From assembly GCA_012515235.1 (NCBI GenBank), contig JAAYYU010000244.1, positions 62,001 to 126,000 on the forward strand: a stretch of DNA of 64,000 nt, given 5' to 3'. This DNA comes from Candidatus Anammoximicrobium sp. GTDB taxonomy: Bacteria; Planctomycetota; Planctomycetia; Pirellulales; Pirellulaceae. Below are positions 1 to 7,554 of the stretch, piece after piece (positions within the stretch are counted from its first letter, which is position 1; every line of letters begins with the position of its first letter). The position numbers and the translations under genes were made by a program. The notes under the pieces are model-generated. The model worked only from the letters and a program-made list of their open reading frames with translations, had not been told where the DNA came from and searched no databases.

Positions 1-1479
1 CAAGGTGTCGCCCAGCAGCTCGCGCCGCAGCGACTCGGTGCCGGGGATGTCGCCCAGCCGCTGAGCGGCAAAGAGCCCGAAATGATCGACCACGCTCCCG
101 GCCTGCCGCAGGTTCTCCTCGGCCTGTTTCAGATTCTGTTCGGCCAGTTGCAGCGCGCGGCGCGTCTGTGCCTGCTGCCGCACGATCAGCAGCGCCGCGG
201 TCGCGGTTCCGGCCAGCGCCGCGATCAAAAACACAAACGACAGCGTCACCAGACTGCGATGACGGCCCGCCCACTTGCTGATCCGGTCAGACCACGATGG
301 GCGGCGAGCCCGAATCGGTTGGCCTGCGGCAAATCGGCGCAAATCGTCGGCAAACTCGCGGGCCGTCCGGTAGCGGTCGGAGCGTTGCTTCGAGATCGCC
401 TTCAGGACGATGGTCTCCAGGTCCGTCGGCACTGCCGGATCGATTCGCCGCAGAGGCGCCGGCTCTTCCTGTTCGATCTGCCGCAAGAACTGCTGCTGAT
501 CGCCGGCGTCGAACGCCTTGCGGAGCGTCAGCAGTTCGTACAGGGTGATGCCCAACGAGTAGACGTCGGTGCGCTGATCGACGCGGCGCGTGCGGCCCAG
601 GGCCTGTTCGGGACTCATGTAGCGGACGGACCCGATCACCGCGCCCGTGCTCGTCAGACTGGCGTCGCCCCGGCAACGCGCCAGGCCAAAATCGGTGACC
701 CACGGCTTGCCGGCGCGGTCGATCAGGATATTCGACGGCTTGATGTCGCGATGGATAATTCCGCCATCGTGCGCGTGTTGCAGCGCATCGGCGACCTGAG
801 CGCCCAGCTTCGCCACGGACAGGAAGAACTCGCGGCTTTTCGCGAAATGAGCCGTTGAAAAGCACTTCGCCGTGTCGTCTGCGGCTGCTGGTGATTCGCC
901 GATCCCCTTGCCACGTTTGGTTCGGCGCAGCTCTTCGATCATCACGTCCAAAGACCGCCCATCCACGAACTGCATGCTGTAGTAATGGACGCCTCGCTCG
1001 CAGCCGACGGAATACACCGGCACGATGTGGGGATGGTGCAACCGGGCCGCGGCTTGGGCTTCGATTGTGAACCGCGCGAGCTGTTCCTGATTCAGGACCG
1101 CGGCAAACGGGAGCACCTTCAGCGCCACTCTGCGGCCCAGCGACACTTGCATCGCCTCGTAGACGATTCCCATGCCACCGCGGCCAAGTTCACGGAGGAT
1201 CTCGAATTCGCCCAGGCGGCAAGTTTCATCGCGACTGGCGGCCAACAGATCGGTGTCCAGGGCTGCCGACGGCGGAAGGGCACGCTGCAGGAACACCAGG
1301 CTGTCGAGATACCCGCGGAGCTGGTCCGCCGCTTCCGGGTGTGCGCGGATGATCTCCTCGGCGTCCACCGACTCACCGCGTTGCAGGCGGTCCACAAAAT
1401 CATCCAGAATGGCCAGCAATTCCTGCTGATCCGGGTCGGCCAGACCAACGGCGTTGCGATCCGCAGTCGCAGAACTCAT
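1..1479 (-). CDS. Serine/threonine protein kinase, membrane-anchored, C-terminus outside the window
   Basis: Eukaryote-like (Hanks-type) Ser/Thr kinase, probably phosphorylating cytoplasmic proteins in a signalling chain with the adjacent sigma factor. Reading from the ATG at 1479, about 80 N-terminal residues precede the kinase domain, which opens with the glycine loop GRGGMGIVYEA (about residue 90) and the lysine in VALKVL. The catalytic loop HRDIKPSNIL (about residue 241), DFGLAR and YMSPEQA are all intact, so it should be active. A polar insertion lies between the N-lobe and C-lobe. A hydrophobic segment near residue 408 (LVTLSFVFLIAALAG) predicts one membrane span, followed by a Gln/Glu-rich coiled-coil-like stretch that runs off the window start. 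The ATG overlaps the stop of the sigma-factor gene in an ATGA, so the two are translationally coupled. The sensor part is not visible. Confidence 0.95.
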   Translation of the reverse strand, partial: MSSATADRNAVGLADPDQQELLAILDDFVDRLQRGESVDAEEIIRAHPEAADQLRGYLDSLVFLQRALPPSAALDTDLLAASRDETCRLGEFEILRELGRGGMGIVYEAMQVSLGRRVALKVLPFAAVLNQEQLARFTIEAQAAARLHHPHIVPVYSVGCERGVHYYSMQFVDGRSLDVMIEELRRTKRGKGIGESPAAADDTAKCFSTAHFAKSREFFLSVAKLGAQVADALQHAHDGGIIHRDIKPSNILIDRAGKPWVTDFGLARCRGDASLTSTGAVIGSVRYMSPEQALGRTRRVDQRTDVYSLGITLYELLTLRKAFDAGDQQQFLRQIEQEEPAPLRRIDPAVPTDLETIVLKAISKQRSDRYRTAREFADDLRRFAAGQPIRARRPSWSDRISKWAGRHRSLVTLSFVFLIAALAGTATAALLIVRQQAQTRRALQLAEQNLKQAEENLRQAGSVVDHFGLFAAQRLGDIPGTESLRRELLGDTL

Positions 1480-2108
1480 ATCAACCCCTTGTCAGTCAGC
1501 TGTTGGCGCAACTTGTCCACGGCCCGCAGCCACAACATGCGCACGGCGCCGGCCGAACGTTGCATTTGTTCCGCCACTTCCGCGAATGACATCGCTTCCA
1601 GATTACGCAACAGCAGCACCTGGCGGTAGTCCGGCGGCAATTCGGCCAACTCATCGGCTAGCATCACCGCGCGTTCATGCTGCATCGCCCGCGAACTGGG
1701 TGACGGCGCATCGTCTGCCAGGACCGATGCCAGCCGGGCGGTGGATCGTTCCAGCTTCGCCCCGACCTCGTCCAGCGACACTTCCCGGCGAACATCCCGC
1801 TTTTCCGCCAGCAGGTGTTTCTCGTAGAGGTGCGTCAGTTGGCTGGCCAGAATCCGCTGCAACCAGGCCACGAATTCAGCTTCCGTCCGGCCGCGAAACT
1901 GGTCAAACGTGCGATGCGCCTGCAAGAACGTCTCTTGGACCACGTCAGAGGGGCTCACCCGCACCTGCAGCCTGGCGCCGACTTGGGCCGCGGCAACCAG
2001 CTTGATGTAGTTGGCGTAGGTCTGCAGCAGCCGGCCCAGCGACTCGCGCATTCCCTGCCGGGCTTCCGCGATCAGAGCTTCGGCGCTGGACTGGTCCTTG
2101 GACCGCAT
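1476..2108 (-). CDS. ECF-type RNA polymerase sigma factor
   Basis: 210-residue sigma-70 family factor of the extracytoplasmic-function type. Region 2 covers about residues 25-95 (SPSDVVQETFLQAHRTFDQF) and region 4 about 145-205, with the helix-turn-helix typical of recognition of a -35 element (AVMLADELAELPPDYRQVLL, then MSFAEVAEQMQRSAGAVRML). There is no long C-terminal extension. The start is preceded by GGGAG on the minus strand. The gene overlaps the kinase start by 4 bp (ATGA), an arrangement common in planctomycetes, where such sigma factors are thought to be controlled by the partner kinase rather than by a classical anti-sigma factor. No anti-sigma gene is visible next to it. The target promoters cannot be read from the sequence. 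Confidence 0.93.
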   Translation of the reverse strand: MRSKDQSSAEALIAEARQGMRESLGRLLQTYANYIKLVAAAQVGARLQVRVSPSDVVQETFLQAHRTFDQFRGRTEAEFVAWLQRILASQLTHLYEKHLLAEKRDVRREVSLDEVGAKLERSTARLASVLADDAPSPSSRAMQHERAVMLADELAELPPDYRQVLLLRNLEAMSFAEVAEQMQRSAGAVRMLWLRAVDKLRQQLTDKGLI

Positions 2109-2457
2109 GATTCGATTCTCCCTTTTATAAGAGAGCGAAAGCAGTCCGCTTCGTCACGCGATTTTCGAGATTTTTCGCTCAGCGAGGCTACGACAGCGAT
2201 CGCATCGCGCCAAGGCCGCCTCGGCCCGTTGAACTCCAATATCTCGGCGCGCGGGCGTCGAACTAGATCCAACTCGCCGAAGTGCCGCTCGAATCGTTGG
2301 CGAGCGGATGCGGTTTCGACATCGGTAAGTGCTGGCCGATTTGTTTTGCAGGGTCGCTCGAGCGACGCAGCAACAAGTTCTGCGGACGAGGTTCCAGCTG
2401 CTTTCGCCTGTCGTTGCAACCGGGAGAATGCTTGGGAGCTAAAGTGGATGGTCAAGG
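2072..2457 (-). pseudogene. Antitoxin-like small ORF, probably decayed
   Basis: On the minus strand an open frame encodes TLTIHFSSQAFSRLQRQAKA followed by an alpha-helical AGTSSAELVAASLER segment and RQRFERHFGELDL. This pattern, a short beta strand, two helices and an RFERHFG..DL motif, resembles small ribbon-helix-helix antitoxin-like proteins that in planctomycetes often precede PIN-domain toxins. After ELDL the expected acidic tail is lost, no ATG is suitably placed (only TTG/GTG-like starts near 2454), and the frame runs 37 bp into the sigma-factor gene. No toxin gene follows. I read it as a remnant; it might be a real small gene with a non-standard start. Confidence 0.3.
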
Positions 2458-3007
2458 TTACAACGGAGGCCGAAATAACTTCACCGTTTCGGCCAAAACT
2501 GGCGGCAAACCAAGGCACTCGCAAACTCGCACGGTGAGTCCGCAGCGACTTCGCGTGGCGAGCAGCGTGGTGGCCCGAGAGGGCGCGTGGCGGGACGAGG
2601 GCTGGTTCTGAACATGGCTCCACGCTGGCGAGCAGCGTGGTGGCCCGATAGGGCGTGTGGCGGGACGAGGGCTGGTTCTAAACATGGCTCCACGCTGGCG
2701 AGCAGCGTGGTGGCCCGATAGGGCGTGTGGCGGGACGAGGGCTGGTTCTGAACATGGCTCCACGCTGGCGAGCAGCGTGGTGGCCCGAGATGACGCGTGG
2801 CGGGCGGACGGCTGGTTTTGAACATGGCTCCACGCTGGCGAGCAGCGTGGGGGGGAAAATTTCGGGAAGTTATTTCGGCCGCCGTTGCGTATGGCTCACA
2901 GCTTTCCTCTACGGCGAGGTCCTGGCGCAATCTGAATTCCGTCACCGGATTTGTACCGTCACTCGTCGTATTGTAACATGGAACGGGAGAACTTCACCTC
3001 GGTAGCC
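2109..3007. other. Spacer between sigma factor and sialidase genes
   Basis: About 900 bp between the divergent sigma-factor and sialidase-like genes. It holds the antitoxin-like remnant (2072-2457) and the 70-bp tandem array (2556-2850). Nothing convincing is seen from 2851 to 3007 apart from the presumed promoter region of the sialidase-like gene. Confidence 0.7.
2556..2850. repeat. 70-bp tandem repeat, four copies plus a partial copy
   Basis: The marker AGCAGCGTGG recurs at 2561, 2631, 2701, 2771 and 2841, exactly 70 bp apart. Units 1-3 are nearly identical, the fourth (2771-2840) carries several substitutions, and the fifth breaks off after about 10 bp. The array reads as an open frame on the minus strand, but the peptide is only a translation of the repeat and shows no start signal, so I do not call a gene. 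Confidence 0.95.
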
Positions 3008-4630
3008 ATGAAAACCACCAACATCATTTCCGTGTTGACGCTGCTGTTGGTTCAGCCAGCCGCGCTCCAGGCGGCAGACGCGGCGGCGAAGACGGCAACG
3101 GATTCCGCCGGGCCAGCGGTGGCGCCCGCCGCGTCCCGCTACGCCGTGGACCGCAGCGGGCAGCGGCCGGCGCCGGTGTTTACGGCGCCCGGACATTGTG
3201 CGTGGCCAAATCTGAAACTTCTCCGCGACGGCCGGACGTTGGCGGCGCTGATCTTCAACGACGCGAGCCACGGGCATCATGCGGGCGACATCGAGTGCTG
3301 GTTGAGCGGCGACGGCGGGGCGACGTGGCGGTTTGGCAGCGCGGCCACGCAGCACGAACCGGACACGATCCGCATGAACCATGCGGCCGGACTGGCGGCC
3401 AACGGCGACCTGATCGTGCTGACCTCGGGCTGGTCGAACCGCTGGCCGCCAGACGTGCCTCGCACGCGCGGGAGTTACCGCTACGAAGTGCTGGGGCCGT
3501 GGCTCAGCCGCTCGCCTGACGGCGGACGCTCGTGGTGGGTCTACAAAGACGCCTTTCCGCAAACGACGCCCAGCGGCCAGCCCGCCGTGCCGTTCGGCGA
3601 CCTGCAGATCGCCGGCAATGGCGACCTGTGCGTGTCGGTTTACTCGACGCAGGGGCCGTGGGAGAAATACGAGCAGCGCCAGTTCCGCTCGTTCCTGGTC
3701 CGCAGCCGGGACGACGGCAAGACCTGGGGCGAGCCGGTCGTAATCGGCCCCGACGCCAACGAAACGACGGTGCTGCACCTGGGCGACGGACGCTGGCTGG
3801 CCGCGGCGAGGCACGGGACCGGCGTCGAGAAGAAGGACTATATGGTCCTGTGCGCATCGGCGGACGACGGGCGCACGTGGACGTTGCGGCGCACGATGAC
3901 CGGTTTTCAGCGAGTCAACGGACACCTCGTCAAACTGCGTGACGGCCGAGTGCTGTTCTGCTACGGCGACCGCGCCTCCGACTTCGGGAAGAGAGGACTC
4001 GAAGCCATGCTGAGCGGCGACGGCGGCCAAACGTGGAGCGAGCCGGTCCGACTCGTCGACTGGAACGGTCTCGACGGCGGCTATCCGTCGTCCGTCCAGC
4101 GTGCCGACGGCCAAGTGGTCACCGCCTACTACTGTTCCGCTTTGCCGGGCGACCCGCCCAATTCGTACCAGAACTATCATCTGGCCGTGATCGTGTGGGA
4201 CCCGGAGCAAACGTTTGCCCAGGCGCCGTGCCAGCGTGTCCTGCTGGTCCGCAACGAGGCCGGCCAGACGATCACGGTGACGCCGGCCGATTTCGTCAAG
4301 CTGCCGCAGGCGATCGTGCGGGACAAGATTCCGCAGAGCGACGAAGAGGGGGCGTACGAAGGCGTGCTGCTGCACGAACTGCTGCGTGCCGCCGGAGTCG
4401 CGCTGTCGGACCCCGCCGCGCCGGAAAAGAAGCTGCAACCGCTGGCGCAGCTGCGGAACCGCTGCCCGGCCGATACGCCGGTCGCGTTGGTCTGCGACGT
4501 GACTTATCCTGGCGAGAAGGTGCTCCGCGGCGAACTGGGGACGTTCGCCGACGGGGTGGCGAAGGAAAAACTCCCCTTGCTGTACCTGCTGTACGTGGGC
4601 GACTCGCTCGGCAGCGGGACGAAGAAGTAG
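3008..4630 (+). CDS. Secreted sialidase-fold (BNR/Asp-box) protein with a molybdopterin-oxidoreductase-like tail
   Basis: 540-residue exported protein. The ATG at 3008 gives a good signal peptide (MKTTNIISVLTLLLVQPAAL); an upstream in-frame start at 2951 would bury it. Five Asp-box motifs mark a six-bladed beta-propeller of the exo-sialidase family: SGDGGATW (about 99), SPDGGRSW (169), SRDDGKTW (232), SADDGRTW (282) and SGDGGQTW (335). The propeller ends near residue 400 (VIVWDPEQTF). Residues about 410-480 then carry ITVTPADFVKLPQ and YEGVLLHELLRAAGV, which resemble the small molybdopterin-oxidoreductase (SUOX-fold-like) proteins often met beside tungstate or molybdate transporters; the last 60 residues no longer fit that family. 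The tungstate importer genes start 59 bp downstream. Substrate unknown; true sialidase activity is doubtful, since many planctomycete BNR proteins act on other glycans. Confidence 0.85.
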   Translation: MKTTNIISVLTLLLVQPAALQAADAAAKTATDSAGPAVAPAASRYAVDRSGQRPAPVFTAPGHCAWPNLKLLRDGRTLAALIFNDASHGHHAGDIECWLSGDGGATWRFGSAATQHEPDTIRMNHAAGLAANGDLIVLTSGWSNRWPPDVPRTRGSYRYEVLGPWLSRSPDGGRSWWVYKDAFPQTTPSGQPAVPFGDLQIAGNGDLCVSVYSTQGPWEKYEQRQFRSFLVRSRDDGKTWGEPVVIGPDANETTVLHLGDGRWLAAARHGTGVEKKDYMVLCASADDGRTWTLRRTMTGFQRVNGHLVKLRDGRVLFCYGDRASDFGKRGLEAMLSGDGGQTWSEPVRLVDWNGLDGGYPSSVQRADGQVVTAYYCSALPGDPPNSYQNYHLAVIVWDPEQTFAQAPCQRVLLVRNEAGQTITVTPADFVKLPQAIVRDKIPQSDEEGAYEGVLLHELLRAAGVALSDPAAPEKKLQPLAQLRNRCPADTPVALVCDVTYPGEKVLRGELGTFADGVAKEKLPLLYLLYVGDSLGSGTKK

Positions 4631-4689
4631 GTTGGCGTCTGCGGAACTGGCGCCGCCACTCACAGAACCCCTTCGGAGACGGTGACGCC

Positions 4690-5565
4690 GTGAAGATGAG
4701 TTTAGCTGACTTGCTGCGTTTGTCTGTTGGTTGGAAATGTCTGCTGGCACTGACCGCTGTCCAGGCGGCCGCGTCGGCCGCCGCGTCGGACAGGCCGGTG
4801 CTGCGTCTGGCGACGACGATGAGCGTGGTCGACTCCGGTCTGGCCGCCGCCATCCTGCCGGACTTCGAACGGCAGAACGCTTGCCGCGTAGACGTAATTG
4901 CGGTGGGAACTGGCCAGGCGTTGTCGATCGCCGGGCGCGGTGACGCGGATGTCGTGATCGTCCACGCGCGGAAGCAGGAGGACGCATTTCTTGCGGCGGG
5001 CCATGCCAAACGGCGTCACGAAATCATGGTCAACGATTTTGTCGTGGTGGGGCCGTCCGGCGACCCGGCGCGGGCCGCGGCGGGCAAGAGTGCGGCGGAG
5101 GCGTTTCGAGCGATCGCCGCCGCCCGCGCGACGTTCTTCAGCCGCGGCGACCGAAGCGGGACCCACTCCAAGGAACTCGCCATCTGGTCCGCTGCGAGAC
5201 TGGCGCCGAGCAAGGAACAGGGCTGGTACCAGTCGCTGGGGATTGGAACCCGCGCCGTGCTCCTGGCTGCCAACGAGAAGCGTGCCTACACGTTGACCGA
5301 TCGCGGCACTTGGCTGGCAACCCGTGAAAAACTGCCGGACCTGCAAATCCTTTTCGGGGGCGAGCACCCTCAGGCCAACAACGACCCGGAATTGATCAAC
5401 CGTTATGCGGTCATTCCCATCGACCCGGCGGCTCATCCCGGCGTCAACGGGGCGTTGGCCGAGCGTTTTGCGGCTTGGTTGCGGTCCCCGGAAATCCAGC
5501 AGAAGATCAAGCAGTTCGGCGTGGACCAGTTCGGTCAGCCGCTGTTCTATCCCAGCGCCCGCTGA
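4690..5565 (+). CDS. tupA: Tungstate ABC transporter substrate-binding protein
   Basis: 291-residue extracytoplasmic binding protein that captures tungstate (possibly molybdate) for import. After a hydrophobic leader it shows the family start LRLATTMSVVDSGLAAAILP, then VIAVGTGQALSIAGRGDADV and VVGPSGDPA, followed by FFSRGDRSGTHSKEL, a TupA/PstS-like anion-binding segment. The C-terminal part (YAVIPIDP, then LRSPEIQQKIKQFGVDQFG) is also typical. I chose the GTG at 4690 because GGAG (4675-4678) is 11 nt away; an in-frame ATG at 4696 is possible. It is first in a tupA-tupB-tupC operon with gaps of 16 bp and 1 bp. Tungsten or molybdenum would feed molybdopterin enzymes, in keeping with the odd tail on the preceding protein. 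Confidence 0.93.
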   Translation: MKMSLADLLRLSVGWKCLLALTAVQAAASAAASDRPVLRLATTMSVVDSGLAAAILPDFERQNACRVDVIAVGTGQALSIAGRGDADVVIVHARKQEDAFLAAGHAKRRHEIMVNDFVVVGPSGDPARAAAGKSAAEAFRAIAAARATFFSRGDRSGTHSKELAIWSAARLAPSKEQGWYQSLGIGTRAVLLAANEKRAYTLTDRGTWLATREKLPDLQILFGGEHPQANNDPELINRYAVIPIDPAAHPGVNGALAERFAAWLRSPEIQQKIKQFGVDQFGQPLFYPSAR

Positions 5566-5581
5566 ATCGGGGAAACACGCT

Positions 5582-6283
5582 ATGGAGGACATCGTCCGCG
5601 GGCTGGTGCGGGCCGCGCAGTTGATCTGCACCGGCGATCCGGCGGTCCTGGAGATCATCTGGCTGACCTTGTTTGTGACCGGGTTGGCGTTGGCGATCAG
5701 CACGGTGATCGGCGTGCCCGCCGGCGCCGCGCTGGGCCTGTGGTCGCGGATTCGCATGCGCGGCCTAATCACGGTGCTGGTGTACACTGGCATGGGCTTG
5801 CCTCCGGTCGTCGTCGGGCTGGCCGTGTATCTGGTGTTGTCCCGCAGCGGGCCGTTGGGCTCTCTGGGCTGGTTGTTCACGCCCCGCGCGATGGTGCTCG
5901 CCCAGGTCGTCATCGCGCTGCCGGTCGTCGCGGGTCTGACCATGACGGCCGTGCAGAGCGTCGAGCCGGGATTGCGGCTGCAGGTGCGCGCCTTGGGCGC
6001 GACCCGGTGGCAGGAATTGGCGGCGGTGCTGGCCGAGGCGCGGATCGGGGTCATGGCCGCCATCGTGGCCGCCTTCGGGTCGATCATTTCCGAAGTCGGC
6101 GCCGTGATGCTCGTCGGCGGCAACATCGAAGGCCGGACGCGCGTGTTGACGACCGCCATCGTGCTCAATACGCGGATGGGCGAATTCGATCTGGCCCTGG
6201 CCTTGGGCATCATTTTGCTGTTGCTGGCCTTTCTCGCCAACGCGGTCCTGTTTGGGCTTCAGCAGCGAGCCGGGGGCGACTGA
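5582..6283 (+). CDS. tupB: Tungstate ABC transporter permease
   Basis: 233-residue inner-membrane permease of the binding-protein-dependent type. About five to six hydrophobic segments can be seen, for example IIWLTLFVTGLALAISTVIG, VLAQVVIALPVVAGL and LALGIILLLLAFLANAVLFG. The EAA-like cytoplasmic loop that contacts the ATPase reads RALGATRWQELAAVLAEAR, followed by GSIISEVGAVMLVGGNI, which is typical of tungstate permeases. The ATG at 5582 follows tupA by 16 bp, and tupC begins at 6285, one base after this stop codon. Confidence 0.93.
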   Translation: MEDIVRGLVRAAQLICTGDPAVLEIIWLTLFVTGLALAISTVIGVPAGAALGLWSRIRMRGLITVLVYTGMGLPPVVVGLAVYLVLSRSGPLGSLGWLFTPRAMVLAQVVIALPVVAGLTMTAVQSVEPGLRLQVRALGATRWQELAAVLAEARIGVMAAIVAAFGSIISEVGAVMLVGGNIEGRTRVLTTAIVLNTRMGEFDLALALGIILLLLAFLANAVLFGLQQRAGGD

Positions 6284-6284
6284 G

Positions 6285-7010
6285 ATGGACGCACCCTTGT
6301 ACTGCCTGGAAGGCGTCCGGAAGTCCTACGATGGCCAAGCCGTGGTCAATTTGGAATGTCTGGAAGTGGGAGCCGGCGAGGTTTTGACGCTGGTCGGTCC
6401 GAGCGGGGCCGGCAAATCGACGCTGTTGCGGCTGTTGAACTTCCTGGAGCCGCCGACGGCCGGAACCGTCGCCTACCGCGGACGCTGCTTCCGCGACCAG
6501 CATGTGCCGCTGGCCGTCCGCCGCGAGATCACGACCGTGTTCCAGCGTCCCGCCCTGCTGCGCGGCAGCGTCCGCCGCAACGTCGCGTACGGCCTGAGGC
6601 TGCGGGGCCGGCGCGACGACCGGCGCGTGGAGCAGATTCTGGCGCAGCTGGGGCTGGGCGACTTGGCCAGCGCCCGAGCCCAGCGTTTGTCCGGCGGCCA
6701 GATGCAGCGCGTGGCGCTCGCGCGGGCGCTGGTCGTCCGTCCCACGGTGCTGCTGCTGGACGAGCCGACCGCCAATTTGGATCCCTACAACGTGGCCTTG
6801 ATCGAAGACATCGTGCGCCGGCAGAACCGCGAGGAGGGCACGACCGTCGTGCTGGTCACGCACAACGTGTTCCAGGCCCGGCGACTGGCTACGCGGGTCG
6901 GGCTGATGCTGGCCGGCCGGCTGATCGAAATCGGCTCCGCGCCGCAATTCTTCGACTCGCCCGCCGATCCTCGCACGGCCGCCTTCGTCCGCGGCGAGAT
7001 GGTCTATTAG
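6285..7010 (+). CDS. tupC: Tungstate ABC transporter ATP-binding protein
   Basis: 241-residue cytoplasmic ATPase that powers the TupAB importer. It has Walker A GPSGAGKST (about residue 38), Q-loop VFQRPALL, signature LSGGQMQRVALARAL, Walker B VLLLDEPT and the switch histidine in VLVTHN. There is no C-terminal regulatory TOBE-like domain; the protein stops soon after FVRGEMVY, as is usual for TupC rather than ModC. It is the last gene of the tup operon; the next 540 bp hold repeats and no gene. Confidence 0.93.
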   Translation: MDAPLYCLEGVRKSYDGQAVVNLECLEVGAGEVLTLVGPSGAGKSTLLRLLNFLEPPTAGTVAYRGRCFRDQHVPLAVRREITTVFQRPALLRGSVRRNVAYGLRLRGRRDDRRVEQILAQLGLGDLASARAQRLSGGQMQRVALARALVVRPTVLLLDEPTANLDPYNVALIEDIVRRQNREEGTTVVLVTHNVFQARRLATRVGLMLAGRLIEIGSAPQFFDSPADPRTAAFVRGEMVY

Positions 7011-7254
7011 CAAGTCGGCGGGACCAAATCCTCGCCGTTCCGGCAGAAGTTGTCGACGTTCGCAGGACCAGATGCCGCTGGCGAGGTCGTGCTGTGAGAA
7101 CAGATCGAGGTCGTGGTTGACACTTGCCTTGGAAAACGTCACGCTGGAAACGCTGCGTTTGGACCTTGGACGCGGTCCCTGTGCGGCAACTGGCAGCGAA
7201 CGGGAAACTGCCACGGAGCGTCGCCGTCGATGATGCTACGGTCGCGCGAAATGG

Positions 7255-7346
7255 CGTCAGGCTTACAGAATTCAGTTTTGGCCGATCAGGGTCGGACCAT
7301 CTAGCTGGCACCAAGCTCGGCCAAGATTGAATTCTGTAAGCCTGGC
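7255..7346. repeat. REP-like inverted repeat with TCAGGCTTACAG termini, copy 1
   Basis: Left arm 7255-7284 begins GTCAGGCTTACAGAATTCAG and the right arm 7317-7346 is its near-perfect reverse complement, separated by about 32 bp. The arms would form a hairpin of about 30 bp. The outer ends match those of a second element at 48268-48364, while the centres differ. Such shared termini with variable cores are typical of REP or MITE-like elements. No transposase of the REP-associated type is present in the window. Confidence 0.85.
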
Positions 7347-7428
7347 CGCGGCGCCGAAGCCCCGGCGTCGAAACCGTGACTTCATCAACGGCGCGGGAAA
7401 GTGCCGGAATCCCGTTTGGCGCCAGCGG

Positions 7429-7519
7429 CCTGTTGAAAAAGGGGCACTGGCACCTCGCGGCGGTCGCTTCTCCGGGGCTTTTTCCGGGCCGGTTCGGAGC
7501 CAGGCCCTTTCGCAACAGG
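7429..7519. repeat. CCTGTTGAAAAA-type palindromic element, copy 1
   Basis: It starts CCTGTTGAAAAAGGGGCACTG and ends CCCTTTCGCAACAGG, forming an imperfect inverted repeat of about 91 bp. It is the most divergent of three family members, the others being at 32880-32998 and 61977-62080. It lies 36 bp upstream of the beta-helix gene start, so it may sit in that gene's 5' leader. Confidence 0.7.
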
Positions 7520-7554
7520 CACGGAGGTTTTCCGCGTTGATTCAGGAGGCTGGC

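Larger units (their letters stand above)
7011..7554. other. Repeat-rich spacer downstream of tupC
   Basis: 544 bp without a gene. It contains two unrelated inverted repeats described separately (7255-7346 and 7429-7519). The other short open frames here lack ribosome binding sites and recognisable sequence. The ribosome binding site of the following beta-helix gene (CAGGAGG) lies at its end. Confidence 0.7.

Noticed and set aside
82-858. Open plus-strand frame opposite the kinase gene
   Set aside because: Long frames on the opposite strand are expected in GC-rich DNA; the kinase motifs on the minus strand are intact and the plus frame has no recognisable domain.
2556-2850. CRISPR array
   Set aside because: The unit is one continuous 70-bp repeat without variable spacers, and no cas gene is present.
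2481-2945. Minus-strand open frames through the 70-bp array
   Set aside because: The peptide is a plain translation of the repeat in several frames, with no start signal.
2942-4987. 681-residue minus-strand frame opposite the sialidase-like gene
   Set aside because: Arg/Pro/His-rich translation without motifs; it is the complement of the sialidase-like and tupA genes.
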